This document shows, piece by piece, positions 18,281 to 27,850 of a stretch of 64,000 nt of DNA (its first letter is position 1; each line of letters starts with the position of its first letter). The notes under the pieces were generated by a model, which searched no databases, was not told the DNA's origin, and worked only from the letters and a program-made list of their open reading frames with translations. The stretch covers positions 62,001 to 126,000 of the forward strand of contig NZ_DAMCHJ010000001.1 in assembly GCF_032104385.1 (NCBI RefSeq), given 5' to 3'. Source of the stretch: Tissierella sp032104385 (GTDB lineage Bacteria > Bacillota > Clostridia > Tissierellales > Tissierellaceae). The translations under genes and the position numbers were made by a program.

Positions 18281-19621
18281 TCATTTATTCCATATTTCAT
18301 CTGCTACTAATGCCCAATTTTTAGCTGCATCTTCACATTTTGCACTTAAATCATGAACATTTTCTGGATTTTGTAAGTCTGTTGACATCGCTCCCGATCT
18401 GTCTACCATTTCAGACAATTTATTTGGATTATCCAATAATGGACATGGTCTTAGGTGATTTTTATTAAATGGCTGATTATCATGATATTGCATAAATAAA
18501 GGAGATTTATATGCTTCTAACAATGTTTTTTCATATATGCTAGAATCTGAATAATGTATAAATGCACATGGCTCAATATCTCCGTTTGCATTTATATGCA
18601 GATAATTCCTTCCACCAGCAATACATCCTCCTACATATTCTCCATCATTCCAAAAATCCATAGTAAATATTGGTTTTGTATTTCTAAAGTTTCTAATTTG
18701 GTGGTACATATATTTCCTTTGTTCAGCTGTTGCCATTAATTCAGGTACTGCATCTTTTCCAACTGGCATATAAGTAAAGAACCAAGCAAATTTTGCCCCC
18801 TTATCTATCATAGCATCAAAATATTCTTCACTGCCTATGATATCTACATTCTTCCTTGTATAGCAACATGATATTCCAAATGGAAGTTTTTTATCTTTTA
18901 ATATCTTCATTGCCTGAACAACTTTTTGATAAGTTCCATTTCCTCTACGATAATCTGTTTCTTCTTCAAATCCTTCTATACTTATGGCTGGAACAAAATT
19001 CTTAACTCTTAACATTTCATCTGCAAATTCTTCATCTATTAGTGTCCCATTGGTAAATGAAAGAAATACACAATCGTCATGTTTTTCACAAAGCTTTATA
19101 ATATCCTTTTTACGGACTAATGGTTCTCCACCAGAATATATGAACATATATGTTCCCATATCCTTAGCTTGATTGATAATATTATCCAAAGTTTCATAAC
19201 TCATATTCAGCTTATTTCCATATTCTGCTGCCCAGCATCCAGTACAATGTAAGTTACAAGCAGAGGTAGGATCCATTAGTATAGCCCATGGTACATTACA
19301 ATTATGTTCTTTTCTAATGGTTTCTTTTTTATTTGCTCCTAATATATTGGTATTGATTATAAAATTTTCAAATAATTTTTTTCTCACTTCTCCGTCTATA
19401 TCTGTCCAAAGACTCTCTGCTAGCTTATACCAGTTTCCTTCTTTATTGTCCAGTTCTTTTCTTACAATATTGAATTGACTACTGATATTACCTTCTTTAT
19501 CAAATCTTTCAACCCAATTTATTATCTTTGGAATATTACTATCAGGATCACTATCGAGATAGTTCAATACTATTTTTATACCATAAGATTTCATGTTTTC
19601 CTTAATAGTTTTATCTCTCAT
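18281..19621 (-). CDS. radical SAM protein with SPASM-like C-terminal cysteines
   Basis: A 446-residue protein from the ATG at 19621, which sits five bases after GGGGGAG (an upstream in-frame start would add six residues). The radical SAM cluster motif CxxxCxxC is seen as SACNLHCTGCWA, followed by YSGGEPL (the GGE SAM-binding motif) and IEG. C-terminal cysteines in GGCIAGG, IEPCAF, RPCPLL and AKCEDA could hold an auxiliary iron-sulfur cluster. Family members modify peptides or small molecules; no peptide substrate is encoded nearby, so the reaction is unknown. A degenerate homologue lies divergently 214 bases away. Confidence 0.85.
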   Translation of the reverse strand: MRDKTIKENMKSYGIKIVLNYLDSDPDSNIPKIINWVERFDKEGNISSQFNIVRKELDNKEGNWYKLAESLWTDIDGEVRKKLFENFIINTNILGANKKETIRKEHNCNVPWAILMDPTSACNLHCTGCWAAEYGNKLNMSYETLDNIINQAKDMGTYMFIYSGGEPLVRKKDIIKLCEKHDDCVFLSFTNGTLIDEEFADEMLRVKNFVPAISIEGFEEETDYRRGNGTYQKVVQAMKILKDKKLPFGISCCYTRKNVDIIGSEEYFDAMIDKGAKFAWFFTYMPVGKDAVPELMATAEQRKYMYHQIRNFRNTKPIFTMDFWNDGEYVGGCIAGGRNYLHINANGDIEPCAFIHYSDSSIYEKTLLEAYKSPLFMQYHDNQPFNKNHLRPCPLLDNPNKLSEMVDRSGAMSTDLQNPENVHDLSAKCEDAAKNWALVADEIWNK

Positions 19622-19835
19622 TTTGTCTCCCCCTTCCAAATTAAAAAACCTTCTATTAAATACTATTATAAAACTTTGCTTTTAGAATTTCTTTGGACAA
19701 ATTTTTTATTTGTGCAATTTTGGGACATTTTCATAAATTGGGGTGTTTTAGGACATATATTAAATTTGACCATATACATAAATTATACAAAAGTTTATAT
19801 TTGTACTAGAACTAATTGTGAAGGAGAGGGTTCTA

Positions 19836-20807
19836 ATGGAAAATAAATTAACTAAGGTTATGTTGGAAATTGCAATTGAAAGAGCATTTAAAGAAATAGA
19901 GTTAAAGTCTAAACGAGGAACTAGAAATTTAGTGGATCTTGGAGCACATTTTGCTAAGGGAAGATTCCAAAAGGATTTCTATAATATTGCTCAAATAATG
20001 CTTGAAAATGAAAATAGTCCCTATTATAAGCTTGTTTTTAATATAGTTCAAAATGTAGATCATAATATTCTTAAAACCTTTGGAATAAATCTTGGATTAA
20101 ACTCTTGGACATATGGTGCAAAGAAAATTCGTCAACATGAAAAGAAAAAAGGTTATAATGTTCCTTGGACTATAATATTTGACTTTACAAATCCTGAAAA
20201 TGATATATTAGATTATGATAAAATTGAAAATATAATTAATAAAGGAAAAAGTATTGGTCTATATAGTTATATCTTTTTTTTAGATAATAATGAGAATAGA
20301 TTTAAAGGACTAATAAAAATTTTTAAATCCAATAAAGATTGTGCTTTTATTCTATTTGTAAACCCTATTATATTGGCAGAAGAATATCTTTTGGAATTAA
20401 AAAGTATTGGAAATATATTATTATCTATTAATATAAGAGATAAAAGTCCCTTCTTTAACTCTCAGATATTATTGTTAAAGAAAAACAAACTTCTATTTGG
20501 AGTTCATATGATTTATGATAATAATGATATCAAAACTATTTTAAATGATAGTTGGGCTATGAGTGTAGTCAGTTTAAATTGTGCCTTTGCATTTTTAATT
20601 CCATCTTCAGAATGTGGTGAAGAGGTTGTAGTTTCTATAAATAAATATATAAAAGATGCAAAAACAAATCAGAAATATCCTGTATTCTTAATTGATTTCT
20701 ACGAAGATATAACTCATGTAGATAGAACCATTTCTATAGAATCTTGTTTAATGGACCCTTTTCCTGATGAAACTTTTCTTTATACATCTTTACTGCAACT
20801 CCTGTAG
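19836..20807 (+). CDS. radical SAM-fold homologue lacking the iron-sulfur cluster cysteines
   Basis: A 323-residue protein starting at ATG 19836, five bases after AAGGAGAGGG. It aligns collinearly by eye with the radical SAM protein at 18281-19621: NVPWTIIFDFTNPEND against NVPWAILMDPTSACNL, DKIENIINKGKSIG against ETLDNIINQAKDMG, KDCAFILFVN against DDCVFLSFTN, and PVFLIDFYED against PIFTMDFWND. The CxxxCxxC triad and the GGE motif are gone and the C terminus is about 110 residues shorter. It therefore cannot bind the radical SAM cluster in the usual way; a regulatory or scaffold partner is possible, or a decaying gene. Its last 74 bases overlap the convergent TetR gene. Confidence 0.7.
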   Translation: MENKLTKVMLEIAIERAFKEIELKSKRGTRNLVDLGAHFAKGRFQKDFYNIAQIMLENENSPYYKLVFNIVQNVDHNILKTFGINLGLNSWTYGAKKIRQHEKKKGYNVPWTIIFDFTNPENDILDYDKIENIINKGKSIGLYSYIFFLDNNENRFKGLIKIFKSNKDCAFILFVNPIILAEEYLLELKSIGNILLSINIRDKSPFFNSQILLLKKNKLLFGVHMIYDNNDIKTILNDSWAMSVVSLNCAFAFLIPSSECGEEVVVSINKYIKDAKTNQKYPVFLIDFYEDITHVDRTISIESCLMDPFPDETFLYTSLLQLL

Positions 20808-21306
20808 CTGCATTCTCCATTAGTTTTACAAACTCATTGGGTGGAATTTTACTGTCTTCAAGTAACCATCTTGTTATGGAAGTTCTTATTGCATCAGTAA
20901 AAAATGTTATGTAAAATTCCTTATCCTCATCTTGAAATATATTTTCAAATTCTATAGCAATAATTGGAGATAAAACCTCACCAAAATAGTCATAGAATGA
21001 ATTTTGCCCTTTTACTTCTAATGCATTGCAATAAAATCCTTTATTATTATAGAAAAATTCACAAATACTCTCTAAAATACTCCATTGAGAATTGAGTTCA
21101 TTTTCTTCAAAGCTAGTTACAAAATCTGTATAATATATCCAATTAACCAAGTCATATTTATCTTTAAAATGATAATAAAAGCTCTTGCGATTCATATTGC
21201 AACGTTCTACAATATCCTTAATACTGATTTTAGATAAGGATTTTTCACTCATTAATTCCTTCATAGAATCTGCTAAGGCTCTTTTGGTTATAGATGACTG
21301 GGTCAT
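20734..21306 (-). CDS. TetR/AcrR-family regulator (DhaS-like)
   Basis: A 190-residue regulator with an N-terminal TetR helix-turn-helix (ITKRALADSMKELMSEKSLS, IVERCNMNRKSFYYHFKDKYDL) and a C-terminal all-helical ligand domain. The start is taken as ATG 21306, six bases after GGTG; an in-frame GTG lies three codons earlier. It converges on and overlaps the degenerate radical SAM gene by 74 bases. The MNRKSFYYHF recognition helix is typical of TetR proteins with a TetR_C_8-like tail. Target genes are not known; the adjacent radical SAM pair is the obvious candidate. Confidence 0.85.
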   Translation of the reverse strand: MTQSSITKRALADSMKELMSEKSLSKISIKDIVERCNMNRKSFYYHFKDKYDLVNWIYYTDFVTSFEENELNSQWSILESICEFFYNNKGFYCNALEVKGQNSFYDYFGEVLSPIIAIEFENIFQDEDKEFYITFFTDAIRTSITRWLLEDSKIPPNEFVKLMENAATGVAVKMYKEKFHQEKGPLNKIL

Positions 21307-21325
21307 GTCTATCACCGTCCTATAT

Positions 21326-21376
21326 GGAAGTATAGGTTTTCCATTACATTATTTTGAACAGAAAACCTATACTTCC
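21326..21376. terminator. stem-loop at the end of the lysine operon
   Basis: Perfect 16-bp arms (21326-21341 and 21361-21376, GGAAGTATAGG core) around a 19-base loop, four bases beyond the full-length kamE stop. The U-tract on minus is weak (ATATAGG), so it may act as a processing or stability hairpin instead. Confidence 0.5.
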
Positions 21377-21379
21377 ACT

Positions 21380-22138
21380 TTATATTAATTTTCTATTTAC
21401 CATTTCTGTAACTACAAAGGTAGCTACGTCTTCTGCAAAAGAGCCTGTGCCAAAACCTGCATCGTAACCTAATTCTTTAGCTAATTCGTGGCCAATCCTT
21501 GGTCCACCGCAAGTAAGTACTACTTTATCTCTTATGCCTTCTGCTTCTAGTAATTACACTAATTGAGTAAGGTTTGGTATGTGTACATCTTTTTGTGTAA
21601 CTACTTGTGACACTAAGATGGCATCTGCATTTAATTCTATTGCCTTTGCTACCAGCTCTTCATTTGGTACTTGGGAGCCTAGATTATATGCATCTATTCC
21701 TTCGTATCTTTCTAATCCATAATGTCCTGCATAGCCTTTCATATTCATTATAGCATCTATTCCTACTGTATGAGCATCTGTACCTGTACAGGCTCCTACT
21801 ATAACTACTTTTCTCTTTATATTATCTTTAATATATTCTTCTACTTCTTCTTTGCTTAATACATCTACATCTACTTTTGGCACTTCTATTTTAGTAAAAT
21901 CTACTGTATGTGTACATTTGCCATATACTACAAAATAGGTATAGCCTACTCCTAAATCCTTTGAATATACTACTGCCGGTTCATCAAAACCCATCTTTCT
22001 AGCCAATTGACGAGCTGCCTCTACTGCTTCATCTCCTGCTGGCACTGGAAGAGAAAAGCCTAACTGTACCATTCCGTCATTCATTGTATCTCCATAGGGT
22101 TTAACTTGCGTTAAATCTACTTTTGCAACTTCTACCAT
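21380..22138 (-). pseudogene. kamE: beta-lysine 5,6-aminomutase beta subunit (B12-binding), interrupted by in-frame TAA
   Basis: The B12/PLP-binding subunit of lysine 5,6-aminomutase, which moves the terminal amino group of beta-lysine to give 3,5-diaminohexanoate. The frame runs 252 codons from 22138 to a TAA at 21380, but a TAA at 21554-21556 (codon 195) interrupts it after PNLTQLV. In-frame sequence resumes as LLEAEGIRDKVV, then GGPRIGHELAKELGYDAGFG, the expected C-terminal part of the Rossmann domain. DAHTVG supplies the cobalamin-ligating histidine (H123), and K134 in MNMKGY corresponds to the PLP lysine. GAA to TAA is one base change, so a sequencing error, a real nonsense mutation or readthrough are all possible. 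It overlaps kamD by seven bases. Confidence 0.8.
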
Positions 22139-23691
22139 TGTCTTTCACCTCCAAGCATCAATTCAATAAACGGATTGAAATAGCCTGAATCTTTCTTTGC
22201 TACTCCATCCAAGCCTTTTCCACCTGTACGTGATCTCTTTACTCCACCGAACTTACCTTGCTCTATGGTTTGAAATAGTCCTTCTTTTTCTATTTGAGTT
22301 AGGAGTGCTTCTGCATTTTTAAGTACTTCTTGTGCTCTTTGCTGGATTATACCATCTTCTTTAAATTCTATTTCATCTCCAAGATCTCTTGCATTATTGA
22401 ATATATACTGAGCGTTTTCAATAGATAGATATCTGTCATGTAAATGTGGTGTATGGATTGCTTCTGTTAACATTCCCAATAATTGTATTCCTTGGTTTGT
22501 CATAATGGATACCATATTAAATAGGGCATTTTGTATATGTCCTTTAAATATATTTCCTGTCATAAATTTTGTTGGAGGCATATATTTTAATGGTGCCCTC
22601 GGAAATATTTCTCTTGCCATTTGTGCTTGAGCTAATTCAAGTAAAAATCCATTTTCTACTGATGGATCCATCTCAAATGCATGTCCAAGTCCCATTTGTT
22701 CCTCTGGTATACCTGCCTTAATTGCAAATTGCTCATTGATAAACTGTGATGCTAATACTGTATGTGCTGCTTCTACTGCATCATCTGTAGTTAAGTAATT
22801 ATCTTCTCCAGTGTTTATGATAATTCCTGCAAAACCGTTGATTATTCTAGAGAAGTATTGGTCTACTAAGGTTCTTTGCATATTGATATCTCTAAATAAA
22901 ATTCCATATAATGCATCATTTAACATCATATCCAGTCTTTCGCTAGCTCCCATTGCTGCTATCTCTGGCATACAAAGTCCTGAGCAATAGTTACATAATC
23001 GTATATATCTGCCTACTTCTTCACCTACTTCATCTAATGCTCTTCTCATTAGTCTAAAGTTTTCTTGAGTTGCATAGGTTCCTCCAAAACCCTCTGTTGT
23101 TGCTCCATATGGCACATAGTCAAGTAAGGATTGTCCTGTTGTTCTAATAACTGCTACAACATCTGCACCTTGACGTGCTGCTGCTTGTGCTTGAACTATA
23201 TCTTCGTAGATATTTCCTGTAGCTACTATTACATATAGATACGGTTTTTTTCCTTCTCCTATTGTATTTAGATATTCATTTCTTTTATCTCTATTTGCTT
23301 CAATTTGTGCTACTTTCTTCTCAGCCATTTCATATATTACTTCTTTAATTTTTTCTTCATCTTGAGCTGGAATTCTTGTAATATCTATTTCTCCTACTGC
23401 TATTTTTTCTGCTATTTCTTGAGGTGTAAGTCCTGTATTTACTACTGCATTTCCAAGCCAGTATGCCGCTCCCCTCTCCAGACCTCCGCCTTCTTTAATA
23501 TTGTCTACAACTACGTTTGGTAGAGGCTTTTCGATTTCATCTACTCCATCTACTCCAAGAAGTCTGACTATTGTTCTTTCCGTTGCTGTTGTAGTATGAG
23601 CATCTATAAATTTCTGTATTTCTTCTGCTATGTTTTTAGCTGCATTTCTTGAGCTTTCGATTAAACTTTGATCAAGATTTAATTTACTCAA
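22132..23691 (-). CDS. kamD: beta-lysine 5,6-aminomutase alpha subunit
   Basis: The large subunit of the adenosylcobalamin- and PLP-dependent lysine 5,6-aminomutase in clostridial lysine fermentation. The protein is 519 residues, the usual length. Characteristic segments include GGGLERGAAYWLGNAVVNTG, YGATTEGFGGTYATQENFR, YIRLCNYCSGLCMPEIAAMGA and GHAFEMDPSVENG. I choose the TTG at 23691 (SKLNLDQSLIESSR), eight bases after AAGGAG; a longer frame would place the Shine-Dalgarno inside the gene. It lies between the reactivase genes and kamE, and the stop overlaps the kamE start, consistent with equimolar subunits. Confidence 0.93.
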   Translation of the reverse strand: MSKLNLDQSLIESSRNAAKNIAEEIQKFIDAHTTTATERTIVRLLGVDGVDEIEKPLPNVVVDNIKEGGGLERGAAYWLGNAVVNTGLTPQEIAEKIAVGEIDITRIPAQDEEKIKEVIYEMAEKKVAQIEANRDKRNEYLNTIGEGKKPYLYVIVATGNIYEDIVQAQAAARQGADVVAVIRTTGQSLLDYVPYGATTEGFGGTYATQENFRLMRRALDEVGEEVGRYIRLCNYCSGLCMPEIAAMGASERLDMMLNDALYGILFRDINMQRTLVDQYFSRIINGFAGIIINTGEDNYLTTDDAVEAAHTVLASQFINEQFAIKAGIPEEQMGLGHAFEMDPSVENGFLLELAQAQMAREIFPRAPLKYMPPTKFMTGNIFKGHIQNALFNMVSIMTNQGIQLLGMLTEAIHTPHLHDRYLSIENAQYIFNNARDLGDEIEFKEDGIIQQRAQEVLKNAEALLTQIEKEGLFQTIEQGKFGGVKRSRTGGKGLDGVAKKDSGYFNPFIELMLGGERQW

Positions 23692-23759
23692 AATTATCAC
23701 TCCTTCGTCATTCAATTAACAGATAACAGATAATAATTAAAACATAATATTTTATATAT

Positions 23760-25388
23760 TTAGACTGGTTTCTTTAAATATCCTTCTGCTAAATTAAGTA
23801 TTTCTTCATTTAACCCCATTATTCTAGCTATATTTAATGCGTCCTTGGGAACTAGAGTATCCTTTTCTACTACTCTTAGACGATAATCCATATATTTATT
23901 GATTATTTCCATTTTTTCATCTATGCTTATTTCTTTAGCTAAGTCTATAACATTGACTTTAGACAATCCTATTACTTGTAGGTGAACTACATCGTCCAGA
24001 TTTGCCACATTGTCATAATGTGTAGTTAGTAAGGATATGGAATTTTTGTCTTTTAGATAGGTAACTATTGCCTTGGATATGGCATATCCTTCTTCTGGAT
24101 TAGTACCTCTTGCTAACTCATCTATAAGTATTAATCCTTTTTCATCGGATTTTAATACGGCCTCACTTACTATTTTTATTTCTCCACCAAAGGTAGATAA
24201 TCCTGAATCCGTTGATTGCATGTCCCCAATTGAAGACTTTATAAATTGATTTAATCCAATTTTCATGTTTTTAGCTGGTACAAATAAGCCGTATTGTGCC
24301 ATTGCTGATAATAACCCTGCTAACTTTAAGCTAATGGTCTTACCTCCCATATTTGCTCCTGTAATACAAGCCACCCCTTCTTTTAAGGATAAAGATATGG
24401 GGGTAAAGTTTAGATTTTTTTCCTTTAAGAAATCTGCTACCTTTGGGTGTATTCCTCCTTCAATTTCTAATCTATGTTCCTTCAGGATTTCTGGCTTTAT
24501 TCCCTTTATATCTAAAGCATATTTTGTTTTTCCTATAAGCAAGTCTAGTCTTCCTATATTTGCCATATTTCTAAAGATCTGTTTTCTTCTCTTACCAATT
24601 TCCTTAGATAATGCTTCTCTTATTCTAAGCTCTTCTCGTTCCTCTTTATCCTTTAGAATAAGGAGTTCTCGTTCTAATTTAGTCATATTTTCTGTTTGTC
24701 TTATGGAAAATTTTATATTCATATATGTTTCTGAAACATAGGCTAAATAGGGATAGTCTTGAAGTTTTTCTATTAATTCCTTTTGAGTCTTTGATATAAC
24801 TACAGATGAATCTGGTCTAAGGTCTAAATTTAACTCTTCTTTTATTTTATCTTTTATATGTTTTTTCTCTAATTTTATTTCCTTATCTATACTTCTCTTT
24901 TTTTCTCTAATATCTTTTAATTCTTCTGAGTAAGCATCATATATATAGAAAGTAGATATTCCTGTATTTTCAGGATCCAATGCTTTCTCTAAAGATACTA
25001 TTGGTTCAATCTTTGTATCACTAAAAGTTGGGATATTGTTTTTCTTTATTAATCTATCTAAATCTCTTATTAAAAAAAGGAAGTTTTTTATTTCAAATAA
25101 CTCTACTTCTGTGAGGATAAAACCCTCCATAGTACGTCTTACTGAGGTTCTTAAATCCTTTATGTGAGCAAAGATATTGTTAAACTCCCTTCTTATCTCT
25201 TTATTTTCCACTGATGATAAGAATGATTCTATTTTATCCAATTCTTCCATCAATTTTTCTTCCTCTCCTAATTGAAATGCCTTTAATCTACCTTTATACA
25301 TCATTCCATAGGGTGTAAGTGTGGAAATCTTATTTAATATATATTGAAAATCTAAGGATTCCTTTGTGCTTTCATCCATGAATACCAT
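23760..25388 (-). CDS. kamC: MutS-like ATPase, lysine 5,6-aminomutase reactivase ATPase KamC
   Basis: A 542-residue protein with a C-terminal MutS-type ATPase: Walker A GANMGGKT near residue 348, Walker B LILIDELARGTNPEE and LLTTHYDN. The N-terminal half is helical and charged, like the MutS core/lever, and no mismatch-binding domain is seen. In lysine fermentation clusters this gene (kamC) with kamB is annotated as a reactivase for the B12-dependent 5,6-aminomutase. I infer that role here from synteny and domain type. Start at ATG 25388, eight bases after AGGTGG and one base after the kamB stop, indicating coupling. Confidence 0.85.
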   Translation of the reverse strand: MVFMDESTKESLDFQYILNKISTLTPYGMMYKGRLKAFQLGEEEKLMEELDKIESFLSSVENKEIRREFNNIFAHIKDLRTSVRRTMEGFILTEVELFEIKNFLFLIRDLDRLIKKNNIPTFSDTKIEPIVSLEKALDPENTGISTFYIYDAYSEELKDIREKKRSIDKEIKLEKKHIKDKIKEELNLDLRPDSSVVISKTQKELIEKLQDYPYLAYVSETYMNIKFSIRQTENMTKLERELLILKDKEEREELRIREALSKEIGKRRKQIFRNMANIGRLDLLIGKTKYALDIKGIKPEILKEHRLEIEGGIHPKVADFLKEKNLNFTPISLSLKEGVACITGANMGGKTISLKLAGLLSAMAQYGLFVPAKNMKIGLNQFIKSSIGDMQSTDSGLSTFGGEIKIVSEAVLKSDEKGLILIDELARGTNPEEGYAISKAIVTYLKDKNSISLLTTHYDNVANLDDVVHLQVIGLSKVNVIDLAKEISIDEKMEIINKYMDYRLRVVEKDTLVPKDALNIARIMGLNEEILNLAEGYLKKPV

Positions 25389-25389
25389 A

Positions 25390-26418
25390 TTATTCACCAC
25401 CTAATATTAAGTCCATTACTGGTATATGGCTTATGTAGGATTTCATTTTCGATAGGAATTCCATTGGTTCAAAATAGTATCCTGCTGGTGCATATGGATT
25501 TAATGTTATTCCTACTAAATTTATCTTGTCTAAGACTTTTACTACTACGCCTTGCCTCATGAATTTTAGCCAAGCCTTTGGCTCTATAAATATTTTTGTA
25601 CCATCTGTGACTATTATTTCTACATTCTTATATCTTCTTGTGGATCGAGTTAAATCTTCTATTGTATTCTTTACCAAAGAACCTGGTATCACTAAGTATT
25701 TTGAATTGTCTTTTAGATGGTCACCTATTATTGTGCCTCCATTTAGTGCCGTTTTTAAAGGAATAATATCCACCTGGTTATTATTATCTATTACAGCTAT
25801 TTGATTGTTCTTAATAAGTTCTTTTATAATCTCTTTTATTTCTTTATCTTCAACAGCTGGAAGTCCTAGAGTATTAACTACATGAATTGTTTCCTCTATT
25901 ACTTTATTTATATCTCTAGATAATACGGCACCTGTAGATAAAATAGTAGCCTCTGATATAGCTGGAGCTGCTTGGGATAGCCTGTCTAAAGCTCCATCTA
26001 TGATGACAAATTTAGCACCTAGATTTAACATAATATCAGAGACTGCTTTTATTTCAGAAAGGAGCTGAGGGCCTGCTATTTGAACATAGCCCCCATCCCT
26101 TACTCTGCCTATAATTATTTCACCTAGAGGTGTTCTATATTCCGTTACCTGTAATATTTCTATATTGGCATCTCCTAGTTCTAACATCCCCGTAGCTGTG
26201 GCAATAAGAGCACCTTCCTCTAAAAATATACGAGGTTTTTCTGTTTCAGTCACAATATCTAATGACTCTCCATCTCGACCTATAGAAGTTATACCAACGG
26301 GAATTCCCTCATCAATGGCTTCAGCTATTAAATGGTTTAAAGCTACAGTCTTACCACTATTTTTAGACATTCCTACTATGGATATTGTTTTAAATTTACC
26401 ATTTATTAGTTCAAGCAT
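25390..26418 (-). CDS. kamB: lysine 5,6-aminomutase reactivase subunit KamB
   Basis: A 342-residue protein beginning with a P-loop-like segment (ISIVGMSKNSGKTVALN). The middle contains FVIIDGALDRLSQA, suggesting a nucleotide-binding fold. It lies directly upstream of the MutS-like KamC and downstream of kamA, the position of kamB in described lysine fermentation operons, where the pair is thought to maintain the 5,6-aminomutase. I see no further catalytic signature. The start is preceded by GAAAGGGG. Confidence 0.85.
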   Translation of the reverse strand: MLELINGKFKTISIVGMSKNSGKTVALNHLIAEAIDEGIPVGITSIGRDGESLDIVTETEKPRIFLEEGALIATATGMLELGDANIEILQVTEYRTPLGEIIIGRVRDGGYVQIAGPQLLSEIKAVSDIMLNLGAKFVIIDGALDRLSQAAPAISEATILSTGAVLSRDINKVIEETIHVVNTLGLPAVEDKEIKEIIKELIKNNQIAVIDNNNQVDIIPLKTALNGGTIIGDHLKDNSKYLVIPGSLVKNTIEDLTRSTRRYKNVEIIVTDGTKIFIEPKAWLKFMRQGVVVKVLDKINLVGITLNPYAPAGYYFEPMEFLSKMKSYISHIPVMDLILGGE

Positions 26419-26430
26419 AAAGTGCCCCTT

Positions 26431-26527
26431 TCAGTCGCAAATTTTGAATTATGAATTATGAATTATAAATTGTGAATTATCTCTAGGTTTTAATTAAAAT
26501 TTCAATATTTAAAATTCACAATTAGAA
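26431..26527. repeat. AATTG-type intergenic repeat tract
   Basis: Short degenerate units of GAATTATGAATTAT and AATTGTGAATTAT, then an inverted return (AAAATTCACAATTAG), fill the kamA-kamB gap. Similar tracts occur elsewhere in the window, always between genes. Confidence 0.6.
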
Positions 26528-26532
26528 AAACT

Positions 26533-27783
26533 TTAGTCTTTTCTATGTCTTCTTTCTAAATAGCTAGGTTCTAGAGCTTTTACTTCTGGTCCTTGAAGTA
26601 ATTCTGCTACTCCTGTAATCCTTGCTTCTCTTTCTCCTTTACAGGTTGGGCAGTTACATGGCTCTTCTACCATTTGTGGTTCTGTATATGTTGTAATTAT
26701 ACCTTCATAGTTTCTTAGAACTACTTTAGTTGGTGATTGTGATATGACATATTGAGGCATTACTGGAGTTTTTCCTCCGCCACCAGGAGCATCAACTACA
26801 AATGTTGGCACTGCATAGCCTGATGTATGTCCTCTTAAAGCTTCTATTATTTCGATACCCTTTGATACTTTTGTTCTGAAATGCTCAATTCCCATGGAAA
26901 GGTCACATTGATAGATATAATAAGGTCTTACTCTTATCTTTACCAATCCATGTACTAAGTCTTTCATTATATGAGGACAATCGTTGATTCCTCTTAAAAG
27001 CACTGATTGATTTCCCAATGGAATACCAGCATCTGCTAATTTTGCACAAGCTGCTGCTGATTCAGGAGTTATTTCTTTTGGATGATTAAAGTGAGTATTT
27101 AACCAAATCGGATGATATTTCTTTAGCATATTTACTAGATCATCTGTAATTCTTTGTGGACATACTACTGGTGTACGGCTTCCAATTCTAACTATTTCCA
27201 CATGTGGAATTTCTCTAAGTTTCTTGATAATATATTCTAATACATCATCAGATACTAATAAAGCATCTCCACCTGAAAGCAATACATCTCTTACTTGTGG
27301 GGTATTTCTAATGTATTCTATACATGCGTCTATTCTGTCCCTTGGTACTCCCATGTCATTTTGTCCTGCAAATCTTCTTCTAGTACAATGTCTGCAATAC
27401 ATGGAGCATTGATCTGTAATAAGGAATAATACTCTATCTGGATATCTATGAGTTAATCCTGGTACTGGTGAATCTTCGTCTTCATCTAATGGGTCTTCCA
27501 AATCAGATGAACTAATGTGAGTTTCCATTAAGGTTGGTACTGCTTGCATTCTAACTGGACAATGGGGATCATCTGGATCCATTAGAGAAGCATAATAAGG
27601 AGTAATACCTACTCTAAACTTCTCCATTACCTTACAGATATCCTCTTCTTCTTCTTCTGTTAGATTTATTATTTGTCTTAATGTTTCAACATCTGTAACT
27701 CTGTTTCTAACTTGCCAATGCCAATCATTCCATTCTTCTTCAGTAACATTTTTCCAAAGTTCGATTTCACTATAATGACGCAT
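26533..27783 (-). CDS. kamA: lysine 2,3-aminomutase
   Basis: A 416-residue radical SAM/PLP enzyme converting L-lysine to L-beta-lysine, the first step of the pathway. The cluster motif is C126-SMY-C130-RH-C133, followed by LLSGGDALL. The PLP lysine lies in DAPGGGGKTPVMP, and the C-terminal zinc cysteines lie in PCNCPTC. Length and these segments match clostridial KamA closely. It is the second gene of the operon, after kdd, with 117 intervening bases containing an AATTG hairpin. A strong AGGAGG-like site precedes the ATG. Confidence 0.96.
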   Translation of the reverse strand: MRHYSEIELWKNVTEEEWNDWHWQVRNRVTDVETLRQIINLTEEEEEDICKVMEKFRVGITPYYASLMDPDDPHCPVRMQAVPTLMETHISSSDLEDPLDEDEDSPVPGLTHRYPDRVLFLITDQCSMYCRHCTRRRFAGQNDMGVPRDRIDACIEYIRNTPQVRDVLLSGGDALLVSDDVLEYIIKKLREIPHVEIVRIGSRTPVVCPQRITDDLVNMLKKYHPIWLNTHFNHPKEITPESAAACAKLADAGIPLGNQSVLLRGINDCPHIMKDLVHGLVKIRVRPYYIYQCDLSMGIEHFRTKVSKGIEIIEALRGHTSGYAVPTFVVDAPGGGGKTPVMPQYVISQSPTKVVLRNYEGIITTYTEPQMVEEPCNCPTCKGEREARITGVAELLQGPEVKALEPSYLERRHRKD

Positions 27784-27850
27784 TATTTTTCCTCCTTTTT
27801 ATTGGATTAAAACATTCAATCAGTCTATATAACTTATGCTATTAATTTAT

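Noticed and set aside
21554..21556. TAA in kamE as a recoded codon
   Set aside because: Recoding to selenocysteine uses UGA and to pyrrolysine UAG; no known bacterial system inserts an amino acid at UAA here, so mutation or error is more likely.
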